DNA from: Vicinamibacterales bacterium
GTDB taxonomy: Bacteria; Acidobacteriota; Vicinamibacteria; Vicinamibacterales; Fen-181
NCBI GenBank assembly: GCA_036504215.1
Contig: DASXVO010000040.1
Coordinates: 147,421 to 211,420, forward strand
Length of the DNA: 64,000 nucleotides
Direction: 5' to 3'
The notes under the pieces were generated by a model that did not search any database, had not been told where the DNA came from, and worked only from the letters and a program-made list of their open reading frames with translations. Shown in pieces: positions 52,681 to 61,837 of this stretch (positions are counted from its first letter, which is position 1; the number at the start of each line of letters is the position of its first letter). Position numbers and translations under genes: made by a program.

Positions 52681-53880
52681 GTGTCTGACCTTCGAAATTC
52701 GTCCGGTCCCATCGCGGCGGCAATCGGCAGGTTTCGGTCCGAGGAGTTCGACGCCAGCATCTTCGAGAAGGTCGCCGGCCAAGACGACCAGGACTGTTTC
52801 GACCAGGACGAGAGCCTCGAGGCCGAGGAACCGGCGCCCCAGCGCGAAGGACTGCCGGCCGGGTTTCGCATGCGGCACGACGCGCACTACGTCGAGGAAT
52901 TGGCGTCCAGGAACCACGCCGGGCGCATCCACCTGATCTCCACGAGCGAAATCGACGATCCCCGACCCGACGAGGATCGCGATCTTCAACCCCTGGTGGC
53001 CTCAGTCGCTGACTTCGGCGTCCTCGAGCCGCTGCTGGTCCGCCGGCTGGCCAGCGGACGCTGCGAGCTGATCGCGGGATCGCGCCGCCTGGCGGCGGCG
53101 ATCGCGGCGGGCCTCGAGAGGGTGCCCTGCCTGGAGCACGCGGCCGACGACGAGCGGGCGAAGGCACTGGCCGATGCCGCGCGCCGCCCACGCCCGCGGA
53201 ACGGACACCAGGTTCGGGAGTTCGACGCGACACCTTCGACCGCGACGGCCCACGCCGAGATCGGCCAGAGCCTCGACGCCATCGGTGCATGCCTCCATCT
53301 CTTCCGCGACGCGACGCGTCCGGAGCCGGAACGGGTCGCCCTGGATCTGATCGCTGCGGAGGTGTGCCGGGCGACGTGGCTGGTCCAGGCGCTCTCGGTG
53401 CTGAACGAAGACCTGCCCATCGCGAACGCGACGGTCGATCTGGGGTCGGTCGTGAAGCGGATCGCTCGCGCGTTGACGCCAGGCAGGCATCGCGCCGGCG
53501 CGACGATCGAGATCGACGTGAGCGCGTCCGACATTTGCGCCCGCGGCGACGAGCCGCTTCTGACGGTCGCCATCGCGGGGACCGTGATGGCGCTGCAGGC
53601 CGCCACGGAACGGGTCGGAACGGCCGTCGTGCGGGTCCGAGTCGGCGAGGGAGCGGACGGCCGCGTGAGCGTCGAAGCGACACAGGAAGCCCTGAGGATG
53701 CCCGCCGCATGGCGCGCCAGGTTCCTCGACCTCCAGTGGACCGACAGGCCCGGGGGGCGCCGAATCGCAGTCGCCCTGGCGGCATCTCGCCGCATCGCCG
53801 AACTGCACCACGGGACGCTGACCATGGAGGACGTCGACCACGGCGGCTGCCGCCTGGCGCTGTCGCTTCCACGCGTATGA
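52681..53880 (+). CDS. ParB-like N-terminal domain fused to a degenerate histidine-kinase-like core
   Basis: A 399-residue protein with GTG start. Residues about 85 to 165 have the ParB fold: IHLISTSEIDDPRPDED, LQPLVASVADFGVLEPLLVR and CELIAGSRRLAAAIAAGLER. From about residue 182 a DHp-like helix with HAEIGQSLDAI is followed by an HATPase-like region. Its G-box counterpart is RRIAVALAASRRIAELHHG and its N-box (LTVAIAGTVMAL near 300) has no asparagine. So ATP binding by the kinase half is doubtful. It is probably a regulatory or plasmid/chromosome-site-binding protein, not the housekeeping ParB. Confidence 0.75.
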   Translation: MSDLRNSSGPIAAAIGRFRSEEFDASIFEKVAGQDDQDCFDQDESLEAEEPAPQREGLPAGFRMRHDAHYVEELASRNHAGRIHLISTSEIDDPRPDEDRDLQPLVASVADFGVLEPLLVRRLASGRCELIAGSRRLAAAIAAGLERVPCLEHAADDERAKALADAARRPRPRNGHQVREFDATPSTATAHAEIGQSLDAIGACLHLFRDATRPEPERVALDLIAAEVCRATWLVQALSVLNEDLPIANATVDLGSVVKRIARALTPGRHRAGATIEIDVSASDICARGDEPLLTVAIAGTVMALQAATERVGTAVVRVRVGEGADGRVSVEATQEALRMPAAWRARFLDLQWTDRPGGRRIAVALAASRRIAELHHGTLTMEDVDHGGCRLALSLPRV

Positions 53881-54094
53881 CAGTCGTTCCCGCGGCGCAC
53901 GCCGCGCAACGCCGTCCCGCTCGCAACTCGAGGCTCCTGGATACGTCCTCCACGCTCGGGGTCTGAAGACCGCCGATTCCCGCCGCCCTTGCTCGACGAC
54001 CACGTGAAGACCGGGTCCGAAAGCGGCCAGCCGCGGCGATGCCGCTCTGGCATACTGCTTCCTGCCTTTCGCCCGACGGAGGAGTGCCACATAC

Positions 54095-54751
54095 ATGCCG
54101 CGATTGTTTGCACCGGGATGCGCGCTCGTGCTGCACAAGCCAGCACTCGCAGCCAGACTTCACGAGTTCTTCTCTGCCGATGGGGAGGAGGTCGCGGTGC
54201 TGGACACCTGCTGCAGGAATCACCCGGAGCTGCCGCCAGGCGCCGAGGTCATCAACGTCTGCCCGGGATGCGATCGGCGGTACCGCGAGCTGTACGACGG
54301 CCGCATCTCGACCGTTTCCGCGTGGGAACTGCTCGCCTGCAGCCGGACTTTCCCGTTCCCTGATTATCAAGGCGTCGAAATGACCGTCCACGACGCCTGT
54401 CCAACGCGCAACCAGCCCCGCGTTCACGAAGCCGTGCGCGCCCTGCTTCGCCGGATGAACGTCACGGTCGTCGAGCCCGCCTGGGCACGCACGAAGGCCG
54501 TCTGCTGCGGCGACAGCTTCGTCGGACTCGCCAGCGATCACAAGGTGCGGGCGCAGATGCTCAGGCGGGCGGCGGCAATGCCGCGCCAGCAGGTCGTCGT
54601 GTACTGTGTGTCGTGTGTGAAGGCGATGCACATCGGCGGCCGCACGCCGCGCCACCTGGTCGACCTGCTGTTTGGCGAGGACTCGCCCGTCGGCACTTTC
54701 GAGCCCGGCGCCTGGCACGCGCAGCTCGACGAACACATCGCCGCGCATTGA
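54095..54751 (+). CDS. Cysteine-rich CCG-domain protein (HdrB/GlpC-like), probable Fe-S protein
   Basis: A 218-residue protein with a good GGAGG before the ATG. Cysteine motifs occur in two sets: LDTCCRNH near residue 46 and CPGCDRR near 62; then HDACPTRNQP near 102, KAVCCGDSF near 135 and VYCVSCVKAM near 170. This is the CCG pattern of HdrB- and GlpC-type subunits, which bind unusual [4Fe-4S] or zinc and pass electrons. The cytoplasmic protein has no partner here. Confidence 0.82.
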   Translation: MPRLFAPGCALVLHKPALAARLHEFFSADGEEVAVLDTCCRNHPELPPGAEVINVCPGCDRRYRELYDGRISTVSAWELLACSRTFPFPDYQGVEMTVHDACPTRNQPRVHEAVRALLRRMNVTVVEPAWARTKAVCCGDSFVGLASDHKVRAQMLRRAAAMPRQQVVVYCVSCVKAMHIGGRTPRHLVDLLFGEDSPVGTFEPGAWHAQLDEHIAAH

Positions 54752-54970
54752 CCCCCGGTCTTGGCTTGGGGAAGACACCCTGACTTCACGGAAGTTCTCT
54801 CATCCGTGATGCGTTGGACGAATGTGCCACTATCATTGGGGTCGAGCGGAACGTCGGAGCCAGATGAAGCCCGACACAGCCGTTCCGCGACAACGCCTGG
54901 GAAGCATGCCGGTGGGCGGTGTGCCAACGGCAGGGCTCGGCGTGAAGTCAGAACTTCAAGGAGAGAACCT

Positions 54971-56080
54971 ATGCGACGTTCCTGTCTCGCAGTTGCCGCG
55001 GCGATCGCGGTGTTCGCGTCGGTCGGTTCTGCCCGACAAGCCCCGAGCGCCGGACCGTACAAAGTGCTCGAGACCGCGAAGGTGGGCGGCTTGGGCGGAT
55101 TCGACTACATCTACGCCGACGTCGCCGCGCGCCGCGTCTACATTCCGCGCGGCGCGGTGCAGGGTACGCCCCCCACGCCCGCCCGGGTAACGGTCTTCGA
55201 TCTCGACACGCTCGCGCCGATCGGTGAGATTCCCGACATCAGGGCCAATGGCGCGGCAGTCGATCTCGCGTCGGGCCACGGCTTCGCCAGCAGCAAGCCG
55301 GTCGCGATGTGGGACACCAAGACGCTGAAGGTGATCAAGACGATCGACATGCAGGGCAGCGGGGACGGCATCCTGGCGGATCCCTTCAATCAGCGGATCT
55401 GGGTGCTCAGCCATCCGACGCAGGACGCGACGGTCATCGACGCCAAGGACGGCACGGTAGTCGGCACGGTGGCGCTCGACGGCGTGCCGGAACAGGCCGT
55501 CAGTGACGGCAAGGGCCGTATCTACGTCGTCATCCAGGACAAGGCCAACGTCGCCGTCGTCGATGCCAAGACGATGAAGGTCACCGCGCACTACGACTTC
55601 ATCGAGAAGGCGAGCCGGTGCAACGGCTTGGCGCTCGACGTCAAGAACCATGTGCTCTTCGCGGCGTGCGGCCAGTCCGGGAATCCGCCGGTGACGCCCG
55701 CGCAGCCGATGATGGTCGTTCTCAACGCGGACGACGGCAAGATCATCACCACGCTGCCGCTGGCCGGCAGCTCGGACGGCGCGGTGTTCAATCCGGCGAC
55801 CATGGAGGTCTTCAGCTCGCACGGGAACGGAACGATGACCATCGTCAAGGAGAACGGCCCGACCAGCTTCGAGGTGGAACAGAACCTCCAGACGATGGTT
55901 GGGGCCAAGTGCCTCACGCTGGATACGAAGACCAACCACATCCTGACGATGGCCGCCGAGTACGGCCCGCCTCCACCGCCGCCACCCCCCGCCGACGCAG
56001 CCGCGCCGGCCGCGGGACGCCGTCCCGTTCGCGGCCCGATGCTGCCGGGCACGTTCACCATTCTCGTGGTCGGAAAGTAG
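54971..56080 (+). CDS. Secreted YncE-like beta-propeller protein
   Basis: A 369-residue protein with AAGGAGA before the ATG at 54971. A signal peptide (MRRSCLAVAAAIAVFASVGS) precedes propeller blades of the type ARVTVFDLDTLAPIGEI, ATVIDAKDGTVVGTVAL and NVAVVDAKTMKVTAHY. The C-terminal region has a Pro-rich stretch near residue 340. YncE-like proteins bind ligands or DNA in the periplasm, with no proven enzymatic role. A longer frame upstream has no start signal. Confidence 0.87.
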   Translation: MRRSCLAVAAAIAVFASVGSARQAPSAGPYKVLETAKVGGLGGFDYIYADVAARRVYIPRGAVQGTPPTPARVTVFDLDTLAPIGEIPDIRANGAAVDLASGHGFASSKPVAMWDTKTLKVIKTIDMQGSGDGILADPFNQRIWVLSHPTQDATVIDAKDGTVVGTVALDGVPEQAVSDGKGRIYVVIQDKANVAVVDAKTMKVTAHYDFIEKASRCNGLALDVKNHVLFAACGQSGNPPVTPAQPMMVVLNADDGKIITTLPLAGSSDGAVFNPATMEVFSSHGNGTMTIVKENGPTSFEVEQNLQTMVGAKCLTLDTKTNHILTMAAEYGPPPPPPPPADAAAPAAGRRPVRGPMLPGTFTILVVGK

Positions 56081-56136
56081 ACTCCACCGTCCCACGTCCT
56101 CCGGGGCTGCCGGGGGGCGTGGGCGCCACCTTCGAT

Positions 56137-57378
56137 CTACTCCCGGCGAAGCCTCGGAAAGAAGAGAAGGGCCGCGAGAGCGAAGAGCATCGCCAAGCCG
56201 GCATTGATCACGAGGGCCACCGGTTCGCCGAGATGTTCGGCGGTCAGGCCGGTCCAGAGCGCGCCGATTGGCATGCAGCCGAAGAAGATCCAGGTGTATG
56301 CGCCCATGACCCGGCCCCGGAGATCGTCGGGCGTCGAGGTTTGCACGATGGCGTTCGCGAGGTTGAGGACCAGGATGGTGCCGACACCGACGCCGGCGAG
56401 CACGACGAGACTGGCGGGAAGCCAGGTGACGAGCGCAAACACGAACAGGAGGGTCGGGTAGACCAGCGAGCCCACGGTCAGAAGCCTTCCCCGGGCGGCC
56501 ATCCTGCCGAGCGACGCCAGCAGCAGGGCGCCGACGAGCGATCCAACGCCGCGCGCCGAGAGGAGAAGCCCATTGACGGTCGCGTCGCCATGGAGGACCT
56601 CCACCGCCCAGGCGGGCACGAGCGTCGCCATCGAGAGCGCAAAGAGGCTCGTCACGGCCACCACGCCGATCGTCGTCCGGATGACCGGCTCGCGAAGGAC
56701 GTACCGGATTCCCTCCGTGAGCTGGGCGAACGACCCGCCCTCGCGCCGGGCTGCCGGGCGATGCTCGAGCTTCATCAACCGCAGCGCGATGATGACGGCG
56801 ATGAACGAGAGGCCGTTGATCGTGAAGCACCACCCGGGGCCGAACACCGCGTACGCGACGCCCGCAACCGCCGGCCCTATCGCGGTCGCGGTGTTGAACA
56901 TCGTCGAGTTGAGCGCGATGGCGTTCGTGAGGTCTTCCCGCGGCACGAGTTCACTCGCCAGGGCCTGGCGCGCGGGAGCGTCGAACGCGTTCGCCGTGCC
57001 CAGCAACAGGGCGAGCAGAATGATGTGCCACGGCTGCACGACATGAAGGAACGTCAGGGCGGCCAGGATGAACGCGAGGGTCATCATCACCGTCTGCGTG
57101 ACGACCATGAGCGACCGGCGCGAGAAGCGGTCCGCAGCCACTCCGCCGTACAGAGTGAGCGCCCACATGGGGACACCGGCCGCGAATCCCACGAACCCGA
57201 GGTATCGCGCCGAGTGGGTGAGTTCGTACACGAGGAAGCCCTGCGCCGTCGCCTGCATCCAGGTGCCGAACAGCGAGACGAGCTGCCCCCAGAACCAGAA
57301 CCGATAGTTCTGATGCTGCAGGGCAGCGAACGTCTGCTGCCACCGGGTGGGCTGCGGCGCAGGATCGGAGTCAGCCAT
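56137..57378 (-). CDS. MFS exporter, EntS/MFS_3-like
   Basis: A 413-residue integral membrane protein with about 12 hydrophobic segments. The start (FAALQHQNYRFWFWGQLVSL) and GVAADRFSRRSLMVVTQ, the A-motif-like loop 2-3, mark the MFS_3 (enterobactin-exporter-like) family. The pattern NAFDAPARQALASELVPRED near 140 is typical. It lies in the inner membrane and pumps small molecules, for example siderophores or drugs, by proton antiport; the substrate is unknown. It faces the propeller gene, with a 57-bp gap to it. Confidence 0.9.
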   Translation of the reverse strand: MADSDPAPQPTRWQQTFAALQHQNYRFWFWGQLVSLFGTWMQATAQGFLVYELTHSARYLGFVGFAAGVPMWALTLYGGVAADRFSRRSLMVVTQTVMMTLAFILAALTFLHVVQPWHIILLALLLGTANAFDAPARQALASELVPREDLTNAIALNSTMFNTATAIGPAVAGVAYAVFGPGWCFTINGLSFIAVIIALRLMKLEHRPAARREGGSFAQLTEGIRYVLREPVIRTTIGVVAVTSLFALSMATLVPAWAVEVLHGDATVNGLLLSARGVGSLVGALLLASLGRMAARGRLLTVGSLVYPTLLFVFALVTWLPASLVVLAGVGVGTILVLNLANAIVQTSTPDDLRGRVMGAYTWIFFGCMPIGALWTGLTAEHLGEPVALVINAGLAMLFALAALLFFPRLRRE

Positions 57379-57399
57379 GGGTTCGATGACGATCTCGCC

Positions 57400-59424
57400 C
57401 TACCAGATACTCGTCCGCACCCCATCCGGTCGAACCATCGGTGACCCTGGCGCACAGCCAAACGCGCCGACGAACTCAGGCATGTTGCTCAGTGGGCCAT
57501 CCGTGCGGAACTGACCGGGGCTGTGCGGATCGGTGGCCAGCCGCACGCGCCGCGCTTCGTCGCGGATCGTCTGGCGCCACACCTGCGCCCAGTTGAGGAA
57601 GAACCGCTGCTCCGGTGTGAAGCCGTCGATCGAGGCCGGCCGGCCCTTGGCCGCCAGCGTCTTCTGGAGCGCGACATACGCGATCGTGAGCCCGCCAAGG
57701 TCGCCGATGTTCTCGCCGAGCGTCAGCTTGCCGTTGACGTGTTCTCCGGGCAGCGCCTCGTAGGCGTCGTACTGCTTCACGAGCAGGTCCGTCCGCGCCT
57801 TGTAGGCCGCGCGATCGGCCTCGGTCCACCAGTTCTCGAGGTTGCCGTCCGCGTCGAACTGGCTCCCGCTGTCGTCGAAGCCGTGTCCCATCTCGTGGCC
57901 GATCACGGCGCCGATCCCGCCGTAGTTCACCGCGTCGTCGGCGTTCGGATCGAAGAACGGCGGCTGGAGGATGCCGGCTGGGAACACGATCTCGTTCATG
58001 CTGGCGGAGTAGTACGCGTTCACCGTCGGCGTGGACATGCCCCATTCCGTGCGGTCGATCGGCTGGCCGAGCCTGGCCATGTTGCGAGCGGCCTCGAAGC
58101 GCTGCGCCCGCATCAGATTGGCCGCGTACGAGTCGCGGGTGATCTCGAGCGCGGTGTAGTCGCGCCACTTGTCCGGGTAGCCGACCTTCACGCCGAACGC
58201 GGCGAGCTTGCGCAGCGCCTGGGCCTTGGTGGCCTGCCCCATCCACGGAAGCTTCTCGATGCGTTCTTTCAGCGCGGCGCGCAGATTCGCCACGAGCTCG
58301 ATCATCTTGGCCTTCGCCGCGGGGCTGAAAGCACGACGGACGTAGAGTTGGCCGAGCGCTTCGCCGAGCACGCGGTCCGTCATGGCCTGGACCCGCATCC
58401 AGCGCGCCTCCTGCTGCGGCACGCCGTTCAGAACCTTGCCGTTGAAGGCGAACGCCTCGTCCTGGAAGGCCTTCGGCAGCGCGTCGGCCGTGACACGAAT
58501 GAGATGCCAGCGAAGATAGGTGCGCCACTCGGGGGCGGGCACGCTGGCGCTCATCTCGGCGAAGGCGCGGAAGAACTGTGGCTGACGAACGTTGATCGCG
58601 GGCACCTCGGTCACGCCGAGCCGCGCGAAGTACGCCGTCCAGTCGAAGCCGGGCGCCTGCTTCTGCAGGTCGGCGAGCGTCATCTTGTTGTAGGTCTTCT
58701 GCGGATCGCGGTTCTCGACGCGCGTGACGCTGGCCTTTGCGAGCCTGGTCTCGAGGTCCATCACCACAGCAGCCCCAGCCGCGGCCGCGTCGGGCATCTC
58801 GCCCGCCAACTGGAACATCTTCGCCACGTGCGCCAGGTACTTGTCGCGGATGTCCTTCGACGTCGAATCGTCCTTCAGGTAGTAGTCGCGGTCGGGCAGG
58901 CCCAGACCGCCCTGGCTCAGGCTCCCAATGTATCGCGTGCTCTCCTTTGGATCCTGGGCGACCCCGAAGTTGAACGCGGTGCTCGAGCCGCTGCGCCGAA
59001 GCTCACCGAGCACGACGGCGAGGTCCTTCGCGGTCTTGACCGAGTCCACCTTGGCGAACAAGGGCTTCAGCGGCATCGTGCCGGCGTTCTCGATGGCGGC
59101 TTCGTCCATGCCGCTCGCGTAGAAGTCGGCGACCTTCTGCTCGGTGCTCCCCTTCGGCCAGTCCCTTCGGGCGCTGACCTCGTCGAGGATCGACTTCAGG
59201 ACGTCGCGATTGTGGTCGGCGAGCTGTTCGAAGGAGCCCCAGCGGCTCTTGTCCGCCGGTACCGGGTTGGCCTTGAGCCACCCGCCGTCCGCGTATTGGT
59301 AGAACGTCTCGCAGGGCTTCGCCGTAGTGTCCATGTTCGCGGGGTCGATCGCCTTCCCGGACTGAGCCACCAGGCCAGCGGCCGCGACGCCGAGACCGAT
59401 GAGGACGACGAGCATTCGACGCAT
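57400..59424 (-). CDS. M13-family zinc metallopeptidase (neprilysin/PepO-like), secreted
   Basis: A 674-residue protein with GGAGGTG before its ATG. A signal peptide (MRRMLVVLIGLGVAAAGLVA) is followed by ETFYQYADGGWLKANPVP, the usual M13 start. Zinc-binding HEMGH lies near residue 511 inside IGAVIGHEMGHGFDDSGSQF, and ENIGDLGGL near 568 supplies the third ligand. The C-terminus (FVGAFGCAPGSPM) is conserved in the family. It cuts peptides of limited size in the periplasm. Numerous M13 copies are typical of Acidobacteriota. Confidence 0.96.
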   Translation of the reverse strand: MRRMLVVLIGLGVAAAGLVAQSGKAIDPANMDTTAKPCETFYQYADGGWLKANPVPADKSRWGSFEQLADHNRDVLKSILDEVSARRDWPKGSTEQKVADFYASGMDEAAIENAGTMPLKPLFAKVDSVKTAKDLAVVLGELRRSGSSTAFNFGVAQDPKESTRYIGSLSQGGLGLPDRDYYLKDDSTSKDIRDKYLAHVAKMFQLAGEMPDAAAAGAAVVMDLETRLAKASVTRVENRDPQKTYNKMTLADLQKQAPGFDWTAYFARLGVTEVPAINVRQPQFFRAFAEMSASVPAPEWRTYLRWHLIRVTADALPKAFQDEAFAFNGKVLNGVPQQEARWMRVQAMTDRVLGEALGQLYVRRAFSPAAKAKMIELVANLRAALKERIEKLPWMGQATKAQALRKLAAFGVKVGYPDKWRDYTALEITRDSYAANLMRAQRFEAARNMARLGQPIDRTEWGMSTPTVNAYYSASMNEIVFPAGILQPPFFDPNADDAVNYGGIGAVIGHEMGHGFDDSGSQFDADGNLENWWTEADRAAYKARTDLLVKQYDAYEALPGEHVNGKLTLGENIGDLGGLTIAYVALQKTLAAKGRPASIDGFTPEQRFFLNWAQVWRQTIRDEARRVRLATDPHSPGQFRTDGPLSNMPEFVGAFGCAPGSPMVRPDGVRTSIW

Positions 59425-59564
59425 GTCTTCACCTCCGTGGGGCGTCCCATTGTACGCGTGCGAACGGGAGAGGGAACGTGGGGGACTCTCTCCTGGAGTG
59501 ATTTCGTCAGGGAGCTGGTCGTGGACGGGGGCGGCGGGCGATCAGGAGCACACCCGTGGTCGCG

Positions 59565-60746
59565 TCATCGATTGACGTCGCGGATCCGCTTGGCGAACTC
59601 ATCGACGTATTGCTTCACGCCACGAACGACCGCGTCGGCGTGTGCGGCGGGAGCGCCGCCGGCGACGCCGCCCTTGTGCAGCAGCGACACCTGCACGAGC
59701 ATCGGCGTCGTCTGATACGACAGCGTGGCGGTCGTGTGGGTGTAGAGGAAGGCGTCGTATCGCGAGACGCACAGGCCTGCCGACACGCTGGTCGTCATGA
59801 TGTGGACGTAGACGTACGTGTCCTCGTCGGAGTTGCGATTGACCTTGAACCCGGCGTCGGAGAGGCTTTTCGACACGGCCGCCTCGATGGGCGTCTGGCT
59901 CAAGCCGCAGGCGGTGGCCTGCGAACTCAGGTCCTCGACGACGACGCCGAGCTTCGACAGGCCCTTGAGTTCCGCGTCCGGGCCTTGGGCGACAAGGGGA
60001 GTCTGGGCGCGTCCGGACGACGCGGGTTCGAGCGGCGTGCCTAGTTCCGAGGCGCGCGCGGCACCTGGAAGCGGCGCCGCCATCGGCCGGGGCATTTCCG
60101 GCAGCGTGGCGCGATCCGGCAGAGCCGGCTCGGGTCCTTTGGACGGCTCGTAGACGCGTGTCACCGTGTCGTGCCCCCCGCGCTCGACGAACTGCACCTG
60201 CACGACCAACCGCGGCGGATCGACCGTGCGGGAGTAGGTGTATCGGAGTTCGCGGTTCTGCTCGACCTTGTACCGGACCTCCAGGCGGGTGCCGTCCCAC
60301 TTGGCGGTCGTCGCGACCGGCACCTGATCGAGCGCCTGGGATTCCTCTCGTCCGTCCAGGTGGAACGTACGCGATCGGCCGCGCGCGTCCGTGATCGTGG
60401 CGGCGGCCTCGGTCTGGGCGATCGTCAGGTACGGGGACGGGGTCCTGACCTCCTCGATCAATTGCTCCCGTCTTTTGGCGTCGTCCGGACTCTCTCGAAA
60501 CGACGCGAAGGCGGCGGGGAGCCCCGTGCCTCCACCGCCCGACCGGTCGCCGGTGTCCGAGCCCGAACCGGGGCCCGAGAACATGTCCGCGCCGAAGCCG
60601 ACCTCGCGTGGAAACTGGCTCAGCGCCCGATTGAGCATCCATTGGCCGGCCAGGCTCAGCCGGTCGGCGGCTGCCGCGGTCCCGCGAACGGGGGCCCCAA
60701 GAAGGATCGCCGCGACGACCACCACCGCCATGCTCCACCGAGTCAT
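59565..60746 (-). CDS. Secreted protein of unknown function
   Basis: A 393-residue protein with AAGGAG before the ATG at 60746. A signal peptide-like start (MTRWSMAVVVVAAILLG) is followed by LAGQWMLNRALSQFPREV and a TFHLDGREESQAL segment seen in Acidobacteriota secreted proteins. A Pro-rich spacer near residue 215 to 255 separates it from a C-terminal half that includes VYVHIMTTSVSAGLCVSRYD and alternating strands. It could be a cell-envelope protein. No enzymatic motif is seen. Confidence 0.68.
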   Translation of the reverse strand: MTRWSMAVVVVAAILLGAPVRGTAAAADRLSLAGQWMLNRALSQFPREVGFGADMFSGPGSGSDTGDRSGGGGTGLPAAFASFRESPDDAKRREQLIEEVRTPSPYLTIAQTEAAATITDARGRSRTFHLDGREESQALDQVPVATTAKWDGTRLEVRYKVEQNRELRYTYSRTVDPPRLVVQVQFVERGGHDTVTRVYEPSKGPEPALPDRATLPEMPRPMAAPLPGAARASELGTPLEPASSGRAQTPLVAQGPDAELKGLSKLGVVVEDLSSQATACGLSQTPIEAAVSKSLSDAGFKVNRNSDEDTYVYVHIMTTSVSAGLCVSRYDAFLYTHTTATLSYQTTPMLVQVSLLHKGGVAGGAPAAHADAVVRGVKQYVDEFAKRIRDVNR

Positions 60747-61145
60747 ACGTGCTCCTTCACAGGCCGGGAAACGGATCTGCCTCGGCCAAGGCAACGCTTC
60801 GGGCCTGACCGCTGGACGACCGCCGTCGTCGCGCCTCGGTCGCGATCGTCCATGGAATGCGAAGACCGGGCCAATGGACCCCGTCGAGTGAATGGCCGCG
60901 AATCCTCGGGAAACGTGGGACTGCCGTGCGGTATGCCAATCATGACGGTGGCGGCAGTGTCCGCTCGAGGTAGCGACAGATGACCTCTACCGCCTCGTCG
61001 AGTGCGCCGACGCAATCGAACGCCGACGACTGACAGTGCGCCAGCTTTCCAGCGCCCACAGCGGACCTTGGAGATCCGTTTCGGCTCATGCTGGCGATCG
61101 GCAAATGCGATCGAACAACACGAGCGATTGCTCGTATTCTAGAGC
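60747..61145. other. Gap of about 400 bp between divergent genes
   Basis: It probably contains promoters for the secreted-protein gene (left) and the methyltransferase gene (right). A 49-codon minus-strand frame at 60940-61089 has a Cys/Glu-containing product but no ribosome site; I do not call it a gene. A hyphenated palindrome lies at 61120-61135. Confidence 0.4.
61120..61135. promoter_or_regulatory. Palindromic operator candidate before the methyltransferase gene
   Basis: ACGAGC, then GATT, then GCTCGT: a perfect 6-bp inverted repeat with a four-base spacer, 10 bp before the ATG of the methyltransferase. A repressor bound here would block the gene. Which protein binds cannot be told. Confidence 0.4.
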
Positions 61146-61796
61146 ATGATGACACACGATCCCTCGTCTTCGTCGAAAGGCCGCCTGCCGTCCGATGCGG
61201 CACGTCACGTTTGTCCCTGGTGGCTCGGGTACGCGCTGGCCAGCCCGATTCGGCGCCTCTTCGAGTCGCCCGAACGCCTGCTCGGTCCGTACGTCCGCCC
61301 CGGCATGACCATCGTCGAGCCCGGCTGCGCGATGGGGTACTTCAGCGTCCCGATGGCCCGCATGGTCGGTGCCGAGGGGCGGGTGGTGTGCGTGGACCTG
61401 CAGCAGAAGATGATCGACGGCCTCTTGCGTCGTGCGCGGCGCGCAGGCGTTGCCGATCGCATCAGTGCCCGGGTGTGCGCCGGCGACGACCTGGGCCTCG
61501 CGACGTTCCGGGGCGCGGCCGATCTCGTGGTGGCGATCCACATGATCCACGAGGTGCCCGACCGCCAGCGGCTGCTGCAGCAGTTGAGCGACACGCTGAG
61601 ACCGGGCGGCACGCTTCTCGTGCTCGAGCCGCGCGGCCACGTGCCGGTCGACGACTTCGCCCGAACGCTCGCGATGGCGGAGCAGGCAGGTTTGAAGCCG
61701 ACGGGCGCGTCGCCATCCGGACGCAGCCGCGGAGCCGTGCTGGTCAAAGATGGCGCCAGGTCCCTCGACGAGGCGGGCAGTCGTGTTCCACAATGA
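61146..61796 (+). CDS. Class I SAM-dependent methyltransferase
   Basis: A 216-residue protein. ARHVCPWWLGYALASPIRRL near the start belongs to a known methyltransferase subfamily. Motif I is MTIVEPGCAMGYFSVPMARM near residue 55, motif II GRVVCVDLQQKMI near 79, and LVVAIHMIHEVPDRQRLLQQ then LRPGGTLLVLEP carry the other Rossmann parts. It is cytoplasmic and its substrate is unknown. The canonical G-x-G-x-G is partly replaced (EPGCAMGYF), but the pattern is usual for this subfamily. Confidence 0.87.
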   Translation: MMTHDPSSSSKGRLPSDAARHVCPWWLGYALASPIRRLFESPERLLGPYVRPGMTIVEPGCAMGYFSVPMARMVGAEGRVVCVDLQQKMIDGLLRRARRAGVADRISARVCAGDDLGLATFRGAADLVVAIHMIHEVPDRQRLLQQLSDTLRPGGTLLVLEPRGHVPVDDFARTLAMAEQAGLKPTGASPSGRSRGAVLVKDGARSLDEAGSRVPQ

Positions 61797-61837
61797 CGCT
61801 CGGGCGTTCCAGCTCCGGAACCTGGCGATGGACGCCC

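Noticed and set aside
54956..56833. 625-codon open frame opposite the propeller and MFS genes
   Set aside because: It overlaps two supported genes and has an Arg-rich product without known motifs.
57523..59715. 730-codon open frame on the plus strand opposite the M13 peptidase
   Set aside because: The minus-strand gene has signal peptide, HEMGH and ENIGD motifs and a good ribosome site. The plus product is Arg/His/Val-rich without a domain.
60940..61089. 49-codon minus-strand frame between the secreted protein and the methyltransferase
   Set aside because: No ribosome site and no recognisable family; it lies in a divergent promoter region.
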